Shown piece after piece: positions 18,959 to 27,827 of a DNA stretch of 64,000 nt. Origin of the DNA: Gammaproteobacteria bacterium (GTDB lineage: Bacteria; Pseudomonadota; Gammaproteobacteria; Steroidobacterales; Steroidobacteraceae); the NCBI GenBank assembly GCA_027459765.1, contig DAIDHD010000006.1:62001-126000 (forward strand), given 5' to 3'. The notes under the pieces were generated by a model. The model was not told the DNA's origin, made no database searches, and worked only from the letters and a program-made list of their open reading frames with translations. Position numbers and translations under genes: made by a program. Positions within the stretch are counted from its first letter, which is position 1; every line of letters begins with the position of its first letter.

Positions 18959-21199
18959 CTAGAAGGGCACCTCGATCGAACCGAACACGCTGCGGCCCGG
19001 GATCGTCCAGTAGAGGTACGGGGTGTTGCCGCTCGGGTCCGCACCCGCGGTGGTGCCCGCCACCGCGTAGATCTTGTGGGTGTCGGCGAGGTTGCCGAAG
19101 GTGAGCTTGAGCTTCGCGCGCTTGAGGCCCACCGGGGCGTCGGCGCCGAAGGTGTAGCCGAGGGCGCCGTCGAGCGTGCTGTACGAGGACAGCGGCGCCT
19201 GTTGGCCGACGTCGCCGTAGCGGCTGCCGACGTACTTGTCGAGCAGCGAGGCGTACCAGCCACCCTGGTTGTAGATCAGGCCGAGGGTGCCGGTGCTCTT
19301 CGGCGCGTTCGCGATCCACTGCCCCGGATTCTGCACGTCCGAGCCCTTGTCCTTGGCGCTGTTGTAGGTGGCGTTGGCGTAGAGGCTGAGGCCCATGCCG
19401 AGATAGCCCGTGCCCTCCACCTCCACGCCCTTGTACACCACGCCGCCCTGGTTGAAGAACACCACGTTGCCGGTGCCGGTGGTCTCCGAACCGATCAGGT
19501 TGTTGAAGTCGATGTAGTACACGTCGGCCGACAACGACAGCGCCTTGGTCTGGTAAGTGGTGCCGAGTTGATAATTCCAGCTCTGCTGCGGCGAGAGATT
19601 GGTCGAGCTGGGGTCGACCGCCGTCTGGCTGTTCTTGTTGTAGCTGAAGAAATTTTCATTGGGCGCGAGGAAGCCCTTGCCCACCTGGGCGTACGCCGTC
19701 CAGTCGGGAGAGAACTCGTAGTGCGCCAGGAACGACGGTAGCGTCGAGGAGAACTGGGTCGTATACCCTTCCGCGTAGCCCGACTTGACGTCCACGCTCG
19801 CGTTGACGCTGCGTTCGAAGTGGTCGTAGCGCACGCCCGGCGAGAGCGTCAGCCCGGGCAGCGGCTTCCAGTCGAACTGCAGGTAGGGCTGCACCGTGGT
19901 GAGCACCTGGGTGAGCGCGCGGTCGAAGCCGGTGGGGGTGTTGGCGTACAGCGGATCGATGGCCGCGCCGAGGGTGAAGTCGACCTCCTGCAGCGAGCGC
20001 AGGTTGTGCTGCCGGTCCACCCACAGGCCCGCCTTCAGGTCGCCGATCGGCAGCGCATCCTTGAAGTTGACGATGTCGCCCCAGGAGCGGTAGTTGTTCT
20101 CGAGGATCTGGCCAGGCACGTTGTTGTTGCCGTAGCTGGTGACGTTCGGCGTGAAACCGTTCGGGTCCTCGCCGTTGTGGCCGTCGTGGTAGTAGGCGTA
20201 GGTGTACACCTTGTTGTCGACGCTCCAGCCGCCGCCCAGGTTGGCGGCGAGGCCGATGTACTCGAAATCGCTGTTGATCAGGTCGCGGTTGTAGCCGTAG
20301 TAGTTCTGGTTGGTCGGATCGCGGGACAGTGCGTAGGTCGGCCCGAACTGCGCGATCTCGGCGGCGGTGGTGCCGAGTCCGACGTACTGGCGGATCTGGT
20401 TGTACATGCCGACGAAGGTGAGCACCACGTCGCTGCCGACCGGCGTCGCGAACTTGGCGAACAGGTTCTTGCGGTCGATCCCCATGTTGTCGAGGTAGCC
20501 GTTGGACGACAGGCTCTGGGCATCGATGAAGCCGGCGCTGCCGTTGTACTTGGCGATCTGGCCGGTGTCGAACTCCGCCCCCAGCAGCTGGGTCTGGAAG
20601 CTGCCGAAGCTCGCGTAGGGCGTGAGCGTGGTGTCGGCGAGCACGCCCTTGGAGTTCACCGAAATGGTGCCGCCGAAGGTGGCGTTGCCGACGGTGGCCG
20701 CGGTGCCGGGACCGCGGTCGACCGAGATGCCGCCGAGGTCGTGCTCCATGAAATAAGAGGTGCTGTGGTGCGTGAAGTCGTTCGAGTCGCCCCACGGAAT
20801 CCCGTCGAAGGTGACGTTGTACTGGCCGTCCTGGAAGCCGCGCACGCTGAGGATCTGATTCTCCATCAGGCCCGGGCCGTTGGGGGAGACCGCGTACACG
20901 CTCGGCGCGATCTTGACGATGTCGTCGTAGTTGGCGGAGGCGGCGATGTTGTTCTCGATGAACTGCTGGCTGATCAGCGAGGTCGGCTGGGTGGCGTCGA
21001 GCGGAGTGAGCGTCGGCGCCTGGGTGATGGCCGAGTCCTGATCGAGCGTGCCAGTGACCACCACCGTCGGCAGCGGCGACTGTTCCGGAGCCGGGCCGGG
21101 AGCGGGTTCCGGAGCCGCCCAGGCCGCACCGAGCGGCGCACCGATCAAGGCGACGTGGATGGCGGCGCGCAGCGCGCGTCGGCCGATGGACTGATTCAT
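18959..21199 (-). CDS. TonB-dependent outer-membrane receptor
   Basis: A 746-residue receptor with a signal peptide (MNQSIGRRALRAAIHVALIG to AWAAPEP). A Pro-rich start and a TVVVTGTLDQ TonB-box-like stretch follow, then the plug (LSVRGFQDGQYNVTFDGIPWGDSND and GPGTAATVGNATFGGTISVNSKG) and a beta-barrel ending in an aromatic-terminated strand (FGSIEVPF). It imports a scarce ligand across the outer membrane using TonB energy; the substrate cannot be told from sequence. The ATG at 21199 has AAGGGGA 7 bases upstream. It lies 177 bases beyond potI on the same strand, and the gap holds an inverted repeat, so it probably has its own promoter. A link to polyamine uptake is only positional. Confidence 0.88.
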   Translation of the reverse strand: MNQSIGRRALRAAIHVALIGAPLGAAWAAPEPAPGPAPEQSPLPTVVVTGTLDQDSAITQAPTLTPLDATQPTSLISQQFIENNIAASANYDDIVKIAPSVYAVSPNGPGLMENQILSVRGFQDGQYNVTFDGIPWGDSNDFTHHSTSYFMEHDLGGISVDRGPGTAATVGNATFGGTISVNSKGVLADTTLTPYASFGSFQTQLLGAEFDTGQIAKYNGSAGFIDAQSLSSNGYLDNMGIDRKNLFAKFATPVGSDVVLTFVGMYNQIRQYVGLGTTAAEIAQFGPTYALSRDPTNQNYYGYNRDLINSDFEYIGLAANLGGGWSVDNKVYTYAYYHDGHNGEDPNGFTPNVTSYGNNNVPGQILENNYRSWGDIVNFKDALPIGDLKAGLWVDRQHNLRSLQEVDFTLGAAIDPLYANTPTGFDRALTQVLTTVQPYLQFDWKPLPGLTLSPGVRYDHFERSVNASVDVKSGYAEGYTTQFSSTLPSFLAHYEFSPDWTAYAQVGKGFLAPNENFFSYNKNSQTAVDPSSTNLSPQQSWNYQLGTTYQTKALSLSADVYYIDFNNLIGSETTGTGNVVFFNQGGVVYKGVEVEGTGYLGMGLSLYANATYNSAKDKGSDVQNPGQWIANAPKSTGTLGLIYNQGGWYASLLDKYVGSRYGDVGQQAPLSSYSTLDGALGYTFGADAPVGLKRAKLKLTFGNLADTHKIYAVAGTTAGADPSGNTPYLYWTIPGRSVFGSIEVPF

Positions 21200-21308
21200 G
21201 GCTTCCCCTTTGGTCTTGTTGATGCGCGAGAGGCTCGGCGCGCACTCGCACGCCGCCTGCAGGGGCCAGCACGTTAAGGGGATCGTGTTACCGAGTTCTT
21301 GCGGAGAG

Positions 21309-21325
21309 ATTAGAGGCCTTCTAAT
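21309..21325. promoter_or_regulatory. Inverted repeat upstream of the TonB receptor
   Basis: ATTAGA - GGCCT - TCTAAT forms perfect 6-base arms around a 5-base centre. It sits about 110 bases before the receptor start, between the potI stop (21377) and the receptor gene. It could be a regulator site for the receptor or a small stem at the end of the pot transcript. No identity is claimed. Confidence 0.4.
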
Positions 21326-21376
21326 GCACACCGGCGGGCAGCGCGCGAGCGCCGCGCACCACACCGGTGCGTCCGC

Positions 21377-22210
21377 TCAGGTCTCCGGCGCGCCGCTCGC
21401 CGCCTTCTCGAGGCGCGCCATCCACAGGCTCGCGCCGACGATCATCGTCGTCACCACGGTGATGGTGAGGGTGGCGAGCACGTTGATCTCCGGACTCACG
21501 CCGAGGCGGACCTTCGAGAACACCACCATCGGCAGGGTGCTGCTCGCCGGCCCCGAGGTGAAGCTCGAGATCACCAGGTCGTCCCAGGAGAGCGTGAACG
21601 CGAGCAGCCAGCCGGCGAGGATGGCCGGGAAGATGATCGGCAGCGTGATCACGAAGAACACCTTGACGGGTGGCGCACCGAGATCCATGGCGGCCTCCTC
21701 GAGCGAGATGTCGAAGCTCGACAGCCGCGACTGCACCACCACCGTGACGTAGGCCATCGAGAAGGTCATGTGCGCGATGGTCATGGTGGTGACGCCGCGG
21801 CCGGCCGGCCAGCCGATGGCCTGTTCCAGCGCCACGAACAACAGCAGCAGCGAAAGCCCGGTGATCACTTCGGGCATCACCAGCGGCGCGGTGGTCATGG
21901 CGCTCAGGGTGAAACGGCCGCGAAAGCGCCGAAAGCGGGCGAGACCGAAGCCCGCGAGCGTGCCGAGGATGACCGCGCCGCAGGCGTTGATGACCCCCAC
22001 CTTCAGCGATATCCAGGCGGCGCCGAGGATCTCCTCGTTGTCGAGCAGCGCCCGGTACCACTTGAGCGTCGGCGAGTTGGCGGCGTCCCACACGGTGACG
22101 AGCTTGGAGGCGTTGAACGAGAACACCACCATCGACAGGATCGGCAGGTACAGGAACGCGAAACCGAACGCGAGCGCGGTGAGGACGAAGAACGAGCGGC
22201 GCGCGTTCAC
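21377..22210 (-). CDS. potI: Spermidine/putrescine ABC transporter permease (PotI-like)
   Basis: A 277-residue inner-membrane permease with six predicted membrane segments. It carries the ABC-permease EAA loop (SLEEAAMDLGAPPVKVFFVITLPIIFPAI) that docks onto the ATPase. The GTG at 22210 overlaps the potH stop by 4 bases (GTGA) and opens MNARRSFFVLTALAFGFAF, a good first membrane segment. It is the last gene of the potF-potG-potH-potI series and would form the heterodimeric channel with PotH. Confidence 0.92.
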   Translation of the reverse strand: MNARRSFFVLTALAFGFAFLYLPILSMVVFSFNASKLVTVWDAANSPTLKWYRALLDNEEILGAAWISLKVGVINACGAVILGTLAGFGLARFRRFRGRFTLSAMTTAPLVMPEVITGLSLLLLFVALEQAIGWPAGRGVTTMTIAHMTFSMAYVTVVVQSRLSSFDISLEEAAMDLGAPPVKVFFVITLPIIFPAILAGWLLAFTLSWDDLVISSFTSGPASSTLPMVVFSKVRLGVSPEINVLATLTITVVTTMIVGASLWMARLEKAASGAPET

Positions 22211-23151
22211 GGCTCGCTCGCCGATTCGCGCGCCTGCACGTTCTGGTACCACATCATGAACGGCACCAGCAGCACGAGCAGCAGGATGGCCACCGCGCTC
22301 GCCGTCGGCCAGGCGCGGTTGGCGAAGAACTCGTCCCACAGCACGCGCCCGATCATGAGCGCGTTCGGTCCGCCGAGCAGCGCCGGGATCACGTACTCGC
22401 CCACCGCCGGGATGAACACCAGCATCGAGCCGGCGAGGATGCCGTTGCGCGACAGCGGCAGCGTGATCTTGTAGAAGGCCTGCCACGGCCGGCAGCCGAG
22501 GTCTTCGGCGGCCTCCAGGAGCTGCCAGTCCATCTTCTCGAGATTGGCGTACAGCGGCAGGATCATGAACGGCAGGTAGGAATAGACGATGCCCACGTAC
22601 ATCGCGAACGGCGTGTACAGCATCGCCAGCGGTTCGTGGATCACGCCGAGGCTCATCAGCACGTTGTTGATGACGCCGTTGGCCTTCAAGAGGCCGATCC
22701 ACGCATACACCCGCAGCAGCAGCGAGGTCCAGAACGGCAGCATCACCAACAGCAGCAGCAGATTGCGCGTACGCGGCGCCGAGCGCGCGATGCCGTAGGC
22801 CATCGGGTAGCCGAGCAACAGGCACAGCCCCGTCGAGACCAGCGCGACTTTGAGCGAGTTGAGCAGCGCGTCGACGTACAGCGCGTCGGTGAACAGGAAG
22901 GCGTAGTTGTTGAAATTGAGCCGCACGTCGAGCGTGTGGTTCGCCGCCCACTGCAGCAAGGGTTTGTAGGGCGGAATGGCGAGATCGACGTCCGAGAAGG
23001 AGATCTTGAGGACGATGACGAACGGCGCCACGAAGAAGAGCACGAGCCACAGGTACGGCAGCGCGACCACCAGGCCGCGCCCGGACACGCCGACCCGCGC
23101 GAGCCGCTTGCCGAGTCCGGTGGCCGAGCCCTCGCGCGCCGGCGCCCTCAC
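22207..23151 (-). CDS. potH: Spermidine/putrescine ABC transporter permease (PotH-like)
   Basis: A 314-residue inner-membrane permease with six predicted helices and the EAA loop LLEAAEDLGCRPWQAFYKITLPLSRNGI. The GTG at 23151 overlaps the potG stop by 4 bases in the same GTGA pattern as the next gene. An upstream in-frame ATG at 23184 would overlap potG by 37 bases and is less likely. It pairs with PotI to form the translocation pore. Confidence 0.92.
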   Translation of the reverse strand: MRAPAREGSATGLGKRLARVGVSGRGLVVALPYLWLVLFFVAPFVIVLKISFSDVDLAIPPYKPLLQWAANHTLDVRLNFNNYAFLFTDALYVDALLNSLKVALVSTGLCLLLGYPMAYGIARSAPRTRNLLLLLVMLPFWTSLLLRVYAWIGLLKANGVINNVLMSLGVIHEPLAMLYTPFAMYVGIVYSYLPFMILPLYANLEKMDWQLLEAAEDLGCRPWQAFYKITLPLSRNGILAGSMLVFIPAVGEYVIPALLGGPNALMIGRVLWDEFFANRAWPTASAVAILLLVLLVPFMMWYQNVQARESASEP

Positions 23152-24284
23152 GTAGTCAGCACCACGGGACTGGTCGCGTCCCACGACAGGAACACCGGCT
23201 GGTCCCAGGTGATGGACTCGGCGTGCCGCGTGGTGTTCGGCCGGGTGACCCGCACCACCTTGCCGGAGTCGAGCTTGACCCGGTAAATAGAGAGATCGCC
23301 GAGATAGGCGATGTCCTGCACCACCCCGTGCGCAGCGTTGTCCGCCGAGGCCGGCGCGCTCGTAGACATGAAGATCTTCTCCGGGCGCACCGCGGCCCAG
23401 ACCGTCGCCTCGGGCGCGGCGCTGATGCCGTGGCTCACGTAGATCGTTCCGCCCAGTTCGTCGGAACGGATGCGCACGTACTCCGGCTCGTCCTCGACGA
23501 GCTTGCCCTCGAAGATGTTCACCGAGCCGATGAAATCGGCCACGTAGCGCGAAGTGGGGAATTCGTAGATCTCGGTCGGCGTGCCCGCCTGCACGATCTC
23601 GCCGTGGTTCATGACCCCGATGCGCCCGGCGAGCGTCATCGCCTCCTCCTGATCGTGGGTGACCACCACGAAGGTGACGCCCAGCTGGTCCTGCAGGCTG
23701 ATGAGCTCGAACTGGGTGTGCTCGCGCAGCTTCTTGTCGAGCGCGCCGAGCGGCTCGTCGAGCAGCAGGAGCTTGGGGCGCTTGACCAGCGCCCGGGCGA
23801 GTGCGACGCGCTGGCGCTGCCCTCCCGAGAGCTGGTGGGGCTTGCGCCTGGCGAGCCCGTCGAGCTTGACGAGCGCGAGCATGGCGGCGACGCGCTCGGC
23901 GATCTCGACCTTCGGGACGCGGTCCTGTTTCAGGCCGAAGGCGACGTTCTGTTCCACCGTCATGTGCGGGAACAGCGCGTAGGACTGGAACATCATGTTG
24001 ACCGGCCGCTCGTAGGGCGGCACGCCGGTCATGTCCTCGCCGTCGATGAGTATCCGTCCGGAGGTCGGCGTCTCGAACCCGCCGAGCATGCGCAGCAGGG
24101 TCGTCTTGCCGCAGCCCGACGGGCCGAGCAGACAGAAGATCTCGCCCTTGTAGATCCTGAGCGACACGTCGTCGACGGCCTTGAAGTCCCCGAAGGACTT
24201 CGTGAGGTGCTCTATTTCGACGTACGGCCGGACGCCGGGGTCCTTCCAGGGGGCGGCCTTCACGAGGCCGGCGGGGTTGCCCAT
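23148..24284 (-). CDS. potG: Spermidine/putrescine ABC transporter ATP-binding protein (PotG-like)
   Basis: A 378-residue ATPase. Walker A is GPSGCGKTT (54-62), the signature is LSGGQRQR (152-159), Walker B is LLLLDEP (172-178) and the switch is THDQEEA. The C-terminal third is a TOBE-type regulatory domain (ATVWAAVRPEKIFM). The start lies 4 bases past the potF stop, so the transporter genes are tightly linked. PotG and PotA are close relatives; the neighbouring single PotF-like binding protein and two permeases support the PotFGHI type. Confidence 0.93.
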   Translation of the reverse strand: MGNPAGLVKAAPWKDPGVRPYVEIEHLTKSFGDFKAVDDVSLRIYKGEIFCLLGPSGCGKTTLLRMLGGFETPTSGRILIDGEDMTGVPPYERPVNMMFQSYALFPHMTVEQNVAFGLKQDRVPKVEIAERVAAMLALVKLDGLARRKPHQLSGGQRQRVALARALVKRPKLLLLDEPLGALDKKLREHTQFELISLQDQLGVTFVVVTHDQEEAMTLAGRIGVMNHGEIVQAGTPTEIYEFPTSRYVADFIGSVNIFEGKLVEDEPEYVRIRSDELGGTIYVSHGISAAPEATVWAAVRPEKIFMSTSAPASADNAAHGVVQDIAYLGDLSIYRVKLDSGKVVRVTRPNTTRHAESITWDQPVFLSWDATSPVVLTT

Positions 24285-24288
24285 GCGC

Positions 24289-25428
24289 TTACTGGCCCGT
24301 CTTGAATTTCTGCCAGATTCTCGTGATGGCGCGCGTCTGTTCCGGGCCGTCGGCGAGCTGCACGGCGAGGCGCTGTCGCGTCTCGGCCGGCGGGTAGATG
24401 GCCGGATCGTTCTTCACCGAGTCGAGCACGAACGGGAGCGAAGCCGCGTTGCCGTTGGCGTAGCGCTTGAAGTTGCTCACGTCGGCGATCACCTTCGGTG
24501 TCATCATGTAGTCGATGAACGCGAGCGCGGCGTCCGGGTGCGGCGCGTCCTTCGGGATCGCCAGCATGTCGAACCAGAGGATCGAGCCCTCCTTCGGCAC
24601 GGAGTACTTGATGTCGATGCCCTTGCCGGCGTCGCGGGCACGGTCGCGCGCCTGCAGCACGTCGCCGCTGAAGCCGACCGCCAGGCAAAGATCGCCGTTC
24701 GCCAGCGCCTCGATGTACTCGGAGGAGTTGATGTTACGGATGTAGGGGCGGATCTTGAGCAGCGCCGCCTCGGCCGCCGCGCGGTCCTCCTCCTTCTGCG
24801 AATTCGGATCGCGGCCGAGGTAGCTCAGCGTCACGCGGATCATGTCCGCGGGGGTGTCGAGTACGCTGATGCCGCACTTCGCCACCTTGGAGGCTATCGC
24901 CGGATCGAACACCATCCGCCAGCTGTCGAGGGGGGCGTCGGGCACGAGCGCGCGGATCATCTTCTCGTTGTAGCCGAGCCCGTCGGTGCCCCACATGTAG
25001 ATGACGCCGTGGGCGTTGCCCGGATCGTGCTGGGCCACCTTGGCCATCAGCTCCGGGTCCATGTTCTTGAGATTGGGGAGCTTGCCCTTGTCGAGATCGC
25101 GGTAGACGCCGGCCTTGATCTGCCGTTCGAAGTAGGAGGCGGTCGGCACCACCACGTCGTAGCCGCTGTTGCCGGACAGCAGCTTCGTCTCCAGCGTCTC
25201 GTTGGTGTCGAAGTAGGCGACGTTCACCTTGATGCCGGTCGCCTTCTCGAAGTCGGCGAGGGTGTTCGGCGCGAGGTAATCCGACCAGATGTAGAGGTTC
25301 AGCACCTTGGAGGCGCCGGCCGCAGGCGCCGCGCCGTTCGTGCCCTCCGGGGACTTGCCGCCGCCGCAACCGGCGAGCAGCACCATGCAGCCAAGCGCGG
25401 CGACGGCCGCCCGCCGAACCCTGATCAT
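24289..25428 (-). CDS. potF: Polyamine-binding lipoprotein of ABC transporter (PotF/PotD family)
   Basis: A 379-residue extracytoplasmic solute-binding protein. The fold is typical of PotF/SpuD: VLNLYIWSDYLAPNTLADFEKATGIKV near the N terminus, GYDVVVPTASYFERQIKAGVY and NINSSEYIEALANGDLCLAVGFSGD. Unlike E. coli PotF, which is a soluble periplasmic protein, this one has a clear lipobox (LLAGC, Cys21) followed by a Gly/Pro/Ala linker, so it is probably anchored in a membrane. A GAGGGG ribosome site lies about 8 bases before the ATG. It begins 67 bases after puuA, behind an inverted repeat. Confidence 0.9.
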   Translation of the reverse strand: MIRVRRAAVAALGCMVLLAGCGGGKSPEGTNGAAPAAGASKVLNLYIWSDYLAPNTLADFEKATGIKVNVAYFDTNETLETKLLSGNSGYDVVVPTASYFERQIKAGVYRDLDKGKLPNLKNMDPELMAKVAQHDPGNAHGVIYMWGTDGLGYNEKMIRALVPDAPLDSWRMVFDPAIASKVAKCGISVLDTPADMIRVTLSYLGRDPNSQKEEDRAAAEAALLKIRPYIRNINSSEYIEALANGDLCLAVGFSGDVLQARDRARDAGKGIDIKYSVPKEGSILWFDMLAIPKDAPHPDAALAFIDYMMTPKVIADVSNFKRYANGNAASLPFVLDSVKNDPAIYPPAETRQRLAVQLADGPEQTRAITRIWQKFKTGQ

Positions 25429-25444
25429 CGAAAGACCCCTCGTG

Positions 25445-25497
25445 AAAACCCGCGGGCGCTAGTTATAGCGCAGCTTCCGGGCTCAAGCACGGGTTTT
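25445..25497 (-). promoter_or_regulatory. Nested inverted repeats between puuA and potF
   Basis: Outer arms AAAACCCG (25445-25452) and CGGGTTTT (25490-25497) are perfectly complementary and enclose a second perfect hairpin, GCGCTA-GTTA-TAGCGC (25456-25471). The structure begins at the puuA stop codon and ends about 17 bases before the potF start. In the transcript it could be a processing or stability stem, or an attenuator that sets the ratio of transporter to enzyme expression. It lacks a long T run, so a strong intrinsic terminator is unlikely. Confidence 0.5.
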
Positions 25498-26833
25498 AGA
25501 CGTTGAGCAGCAGGTGTTCCCGCTCCCAGGAGCTGATCACCTGGGCGAAGGTCTCGTACTCGGCCTCCTTGACCGCCGTGTAGGCGAGCACGAAGCGGTC
25601 GCCGAACAGATCGACCAGCGCCTTCGACTCGCGCAGCAGCCGCAGCGACTCGGCGAGGCTGCGCGGCAGGGCGATGTCCAGCTCGTAGGCGCTGCCGGAG
25701 ATCGGCTCGGAGGGCTTCAGCGCCTCCACCATGCCGAGGAATCCGCAGGCGAGCGATGCGGCGATGGCGAGGTAGGGGTTCGCGTCCGCGCCGCCCACCC
25801 GGTTCTCCACGCGCCGCGCCTCCGCGCCGGACATGGGCACGCGCAGCCCCGCGGTGCGATTGTCGTAGCCCCAGTGCACGTTGATGGGGGCCGAGGAGTA
25901 GCGGCTGATGCGCCGGTAGCTGTTGACGTTGGGGGCGAACAGGGACATGGCCGCCGGCAGGTACTTCTGCAGGCCGGCGATGTGCCCGAAGAACAGCGAC
26001 GACGGCGTGCCGTCCGGATTGGAGAAGATGTTGCGGCGGGTCTTCAGGTCGACCACGCTCTGGTGCAGGTGCATGGCGCTGCCCGGCTCCTTGGCCATGG
26101 GCTTCGCCATGAAGGTCGCGTACATCTTGTGGCGCATCGCCGCTTCGCGCGCCGTACGCTTGAAGAGAAACGCCTGGTCGGCGAGGCTCATCGGGTAGCC
26201 GTGCAGCAGGTTGATCTCCATCTGCGCGGCCCCCGATTCGTGGATCAGGGTGTCGATCTCGATGTCCTGCGCCTCGCAGAACGAGTACATGTCGTCGAAC
26301 AGCGGATCGAACTCGTTGACCGCCGCGATGCTGTAGGCCTGGCGCCCTATCTCCGGACGGCCCGAGCGTCCCACCGGCGGCTTCAGAGGATAGTCCGAGT
26401 CGACGTTCTGCTCGACCAGGAAGAACTCCAGTTCCGGCGCGACCACCGGCTCCCAGCCGTGCGATTCGTAGAGCTCGAGCACACGGCGCAGCACGTACCG
26501 CGGTGACATCGTGACCGGGCGGCCGTCGCCGTAGAAACAGTCGTGGATCACCTGCGCGGTGGGCTCGGCGGCCCACGGCACCACGCGCACGGTGCCCGGA
26601 TCGGCCTTGAGCACGATATCGATGTCCGAAGGGTTCATCGCGCTCTGGTCGTCGGGATAGTCCCCGGTCACCGTCTGCAGGAAGATGGCCTCCGGCAGCC
26701 GCATGCCCTCCTCCTCCGCGAACTTCTCGGCGGGCATGAGCTTGCCGCGCGCAACGCCCGCCATGTCCGGAATGATGGCCTCGACTTCCGAGATTCCGTG
26801 CTCTTTGAAGAATTGCTGAATCGAACTCGCCAT
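25496..26833 (-). CDS. puuA: Gamma-glutamylputrescine synthetase (glutamine synthetase family)
   Basis: A 445-residue glutamine-synthetase-like ligase. Metal and glutamate motifs are present: ELEFFLVE, HESGAAQMEINLLHG, GSAMHLHQS, NSYRRISRYSSAP and the ENRVGGADANPYLAIAASLACG loop. In PuuA/SpuI enzymes this fold joins glutamate to putrescine, the first step of the gamma-glutamyl route. True GlnA is excluded by length, by the missing adenylylation-loop context and by the neighbours. It lies 3 bases after the hydrolase gene on the same strand and is followed by the polyamine transporter. Substrate choice (putrescine, spermidine or another amine) is inferred from context. Confidence 0.88.
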   Translation of the reverse strand: MASSIQQFFKEHGISEVEAIIPDMAGVARGKLMPAEKFAEEEGMRLPEAIFLQTVTGDYPDDQSAMNPSDIDIVLKADPGTVRVVPWAAEPTAQVIHDCFYGDGRPVTMSPRYVLRRVLELYESHGWEPVVAPELEFFLVEQNVDSDYPLKPPVGRSGRPEIGRQAYSIAAVNEFDPLFDDMYSFCEAQDIEIDTLIHESGAAQMEINLLHGYPMSLADQAFLFKRTAREAAMRHKMYATFMAKPMAKEPGSAMHLHQSVVDLKTRRNIFSNPDGTPSSLFFGHIAGLQKYLPAAMSLFAPNVNSYRRISRYSSAPINVHWGYDNRTAGLRVPMSGAEARRVENRVGGADANPYLAIAASLACGFLGMVEALKPSEPISGSAYELDIALPRSLAESLRLLRESKALVDLFGDRFVLAYTAVKEAEYETFAQVISSWEREHLLLNV

Positions 26834-26836
26834 GGG

Positions 26837-27595
26837 TCACCTGGATCGTGCGCGCCGCTCGCACGCCGCGCCGAACGCGGCGAACAAGGCGCAAGAGAAA
26901 GGATTCGACGCAAATTGCCACTCGGGATGCCACTGCACCCCGACCGCGAAGGTCGGCGCGCCGGCCACCGAGAACGCCTCGATCACGCCGTCCGGCGCCC
27001 GCGCCTCGACCGCGAGATCGCGGCCGAGGGTCGCGACGCCCTGCCAGTGAAGCGAGTTCACCGTCAGGGTTTTCGCGCCGGCGAGCCTCGCGAAGGATCC
27101 CCCGGGCTCGAGCAACACCTCGTGCGCCGGGCCGTACTGCCGCTCGAGCGGCAGCGACTCGTCGTCGCGGTGATCCATGTAACCCGGCACCTCGTGCAGG
27201 CGCTGGTGGAGCGTGCCGCCGAAGGCGACGTTCATCTCCTGGAAGCCGCGGCAGATCGCCAGCACCGGCAGGCCGGCGGCGATGGCCCGCGGAATCAGCG
27301 GAAGCGTCGTAGCGTCCCTATGAGGATCATGCAGCGTTCCCGGCTCGCTGGCCGGGCCTCCGTAGTGATGGGGCTCGACGTTGGAAGGACTGCCGGTGAG
27401 CAACAGACCATCGCAAACGTCGAGTACCGACTGGAAATCGAGCTGGGTGGCGAGCGCCGGGATGAGCAACGGGGCCGCCTTGGCCCCGAGGACCACGGCC
27501 TCGATGTACTTCTCGCCCACCATGTGGAAGTAGTGCTTCCCGGTGAGCCGGCGATCGGCTGGAATTCCGACGAGCGGCAGGCGCTTCATGTTCAT
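26837..27595 (-). CDS. puuD: Gamma-glutamyl-gamma-aminobutyrate hydrolase (PuuD-like)
   Basis: A 252-residue class I glutamine-amidotransferase-like hydrolase, the size of E. coli PuuD. The nucleophile is Cys115 in VLAICRGFQEMNVAFGG, and the catalytic His is in VGVQWHPEW. It releases GABA and glutamate from gamma-glutamyl-GABA. ATGs at 27595 and 27589 are both possible; a GTG at 27607 is also in frame. A 22-base element shared with the PuuR-like gene covers the start codons, so transcription from here is probably repressed by that regulator. It leads the hydrolase, synthetase and transporter unit. Confidence 0.88.
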   Translation of the reverse strand: MNMKRLPLVGIPADRRLTGKHYFHMVGEKYIEAVVLGAKAAPLLIPALATQLDFQSVLDVCDGLLLTGSPSNVEPHHYGGPASEPGTLHDPHRDATTLPLIPRAIAAGLPVLAICRGFQEMNVAFGGTLHQRLHEVPGYMDHRDDESLPLERQYGPAHEVLLEPGGSFARLAGAKTLTVNSLHWQGVATLGRDLAVEARAPDGVIEAFSVAGAPTFAVGVQWHPEWQFASNPFSCALFAAFGAACERRARSR

Positions 27596-27611
27596 TAAAT
27601 TAAACACCCGG
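27590..27611. promoter_or_regulatory. Candidate PuuR-type operator, copy 1
   Basis: A 22-base element beginning GTTCATTAAATT and ending AAACACCCGG overlaps the puuD start codon (read on the minus strand). It matches the element at 34209-34230 in 20 of 22 positions. Extended one base to 27589, its reverse complement includes TTAATTTAATGAACA, which matches the published E. coli PuuR site AAAATATAATGAACA (from memory) in 12 of 15 positions. A perfect hairpin, CCCGGTG-AGAC-CACCGGG (27607-27624), overlaps the upstream side. Confidence 0.65.
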
Positions 27612-27798
27612 TGAGACCACCGGGCTTGTCTGACACCCATGGTACACCAGCCGCAGGCAGCGGCGCGGCGGCCACCGGGGGGAAAAGTGCGAATATTCAG
27701 GCCTCACGGGGACTTGCGCCGCCTTTTTGCGACGCACCAAGCGCGCGCGCCAGCGCTCGTGCGCGTCGACGCCATAGCGCGCAGAGCCTGTCAAGTGG

Positions 27799-27816
27799 CA
27801 TAAAATTTTAAACACG
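27799..27816. promoter_or_regulatory. Weaker related site upstream of the FAD oxidase
   Basis: CATAAAATTTTAAACACG contains the TTAAACAC core of the two 22-base elements, with the CAT spaced 2 bases further away. It lies 11 bases before the GTG start of the divergent oxidase gene, where a repressor would block that promoter. It is an AT-rich patch in a very GC-rich region. Confidence 0.4.
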
Positions 27817-27827
27817 TCAGCATCGAA

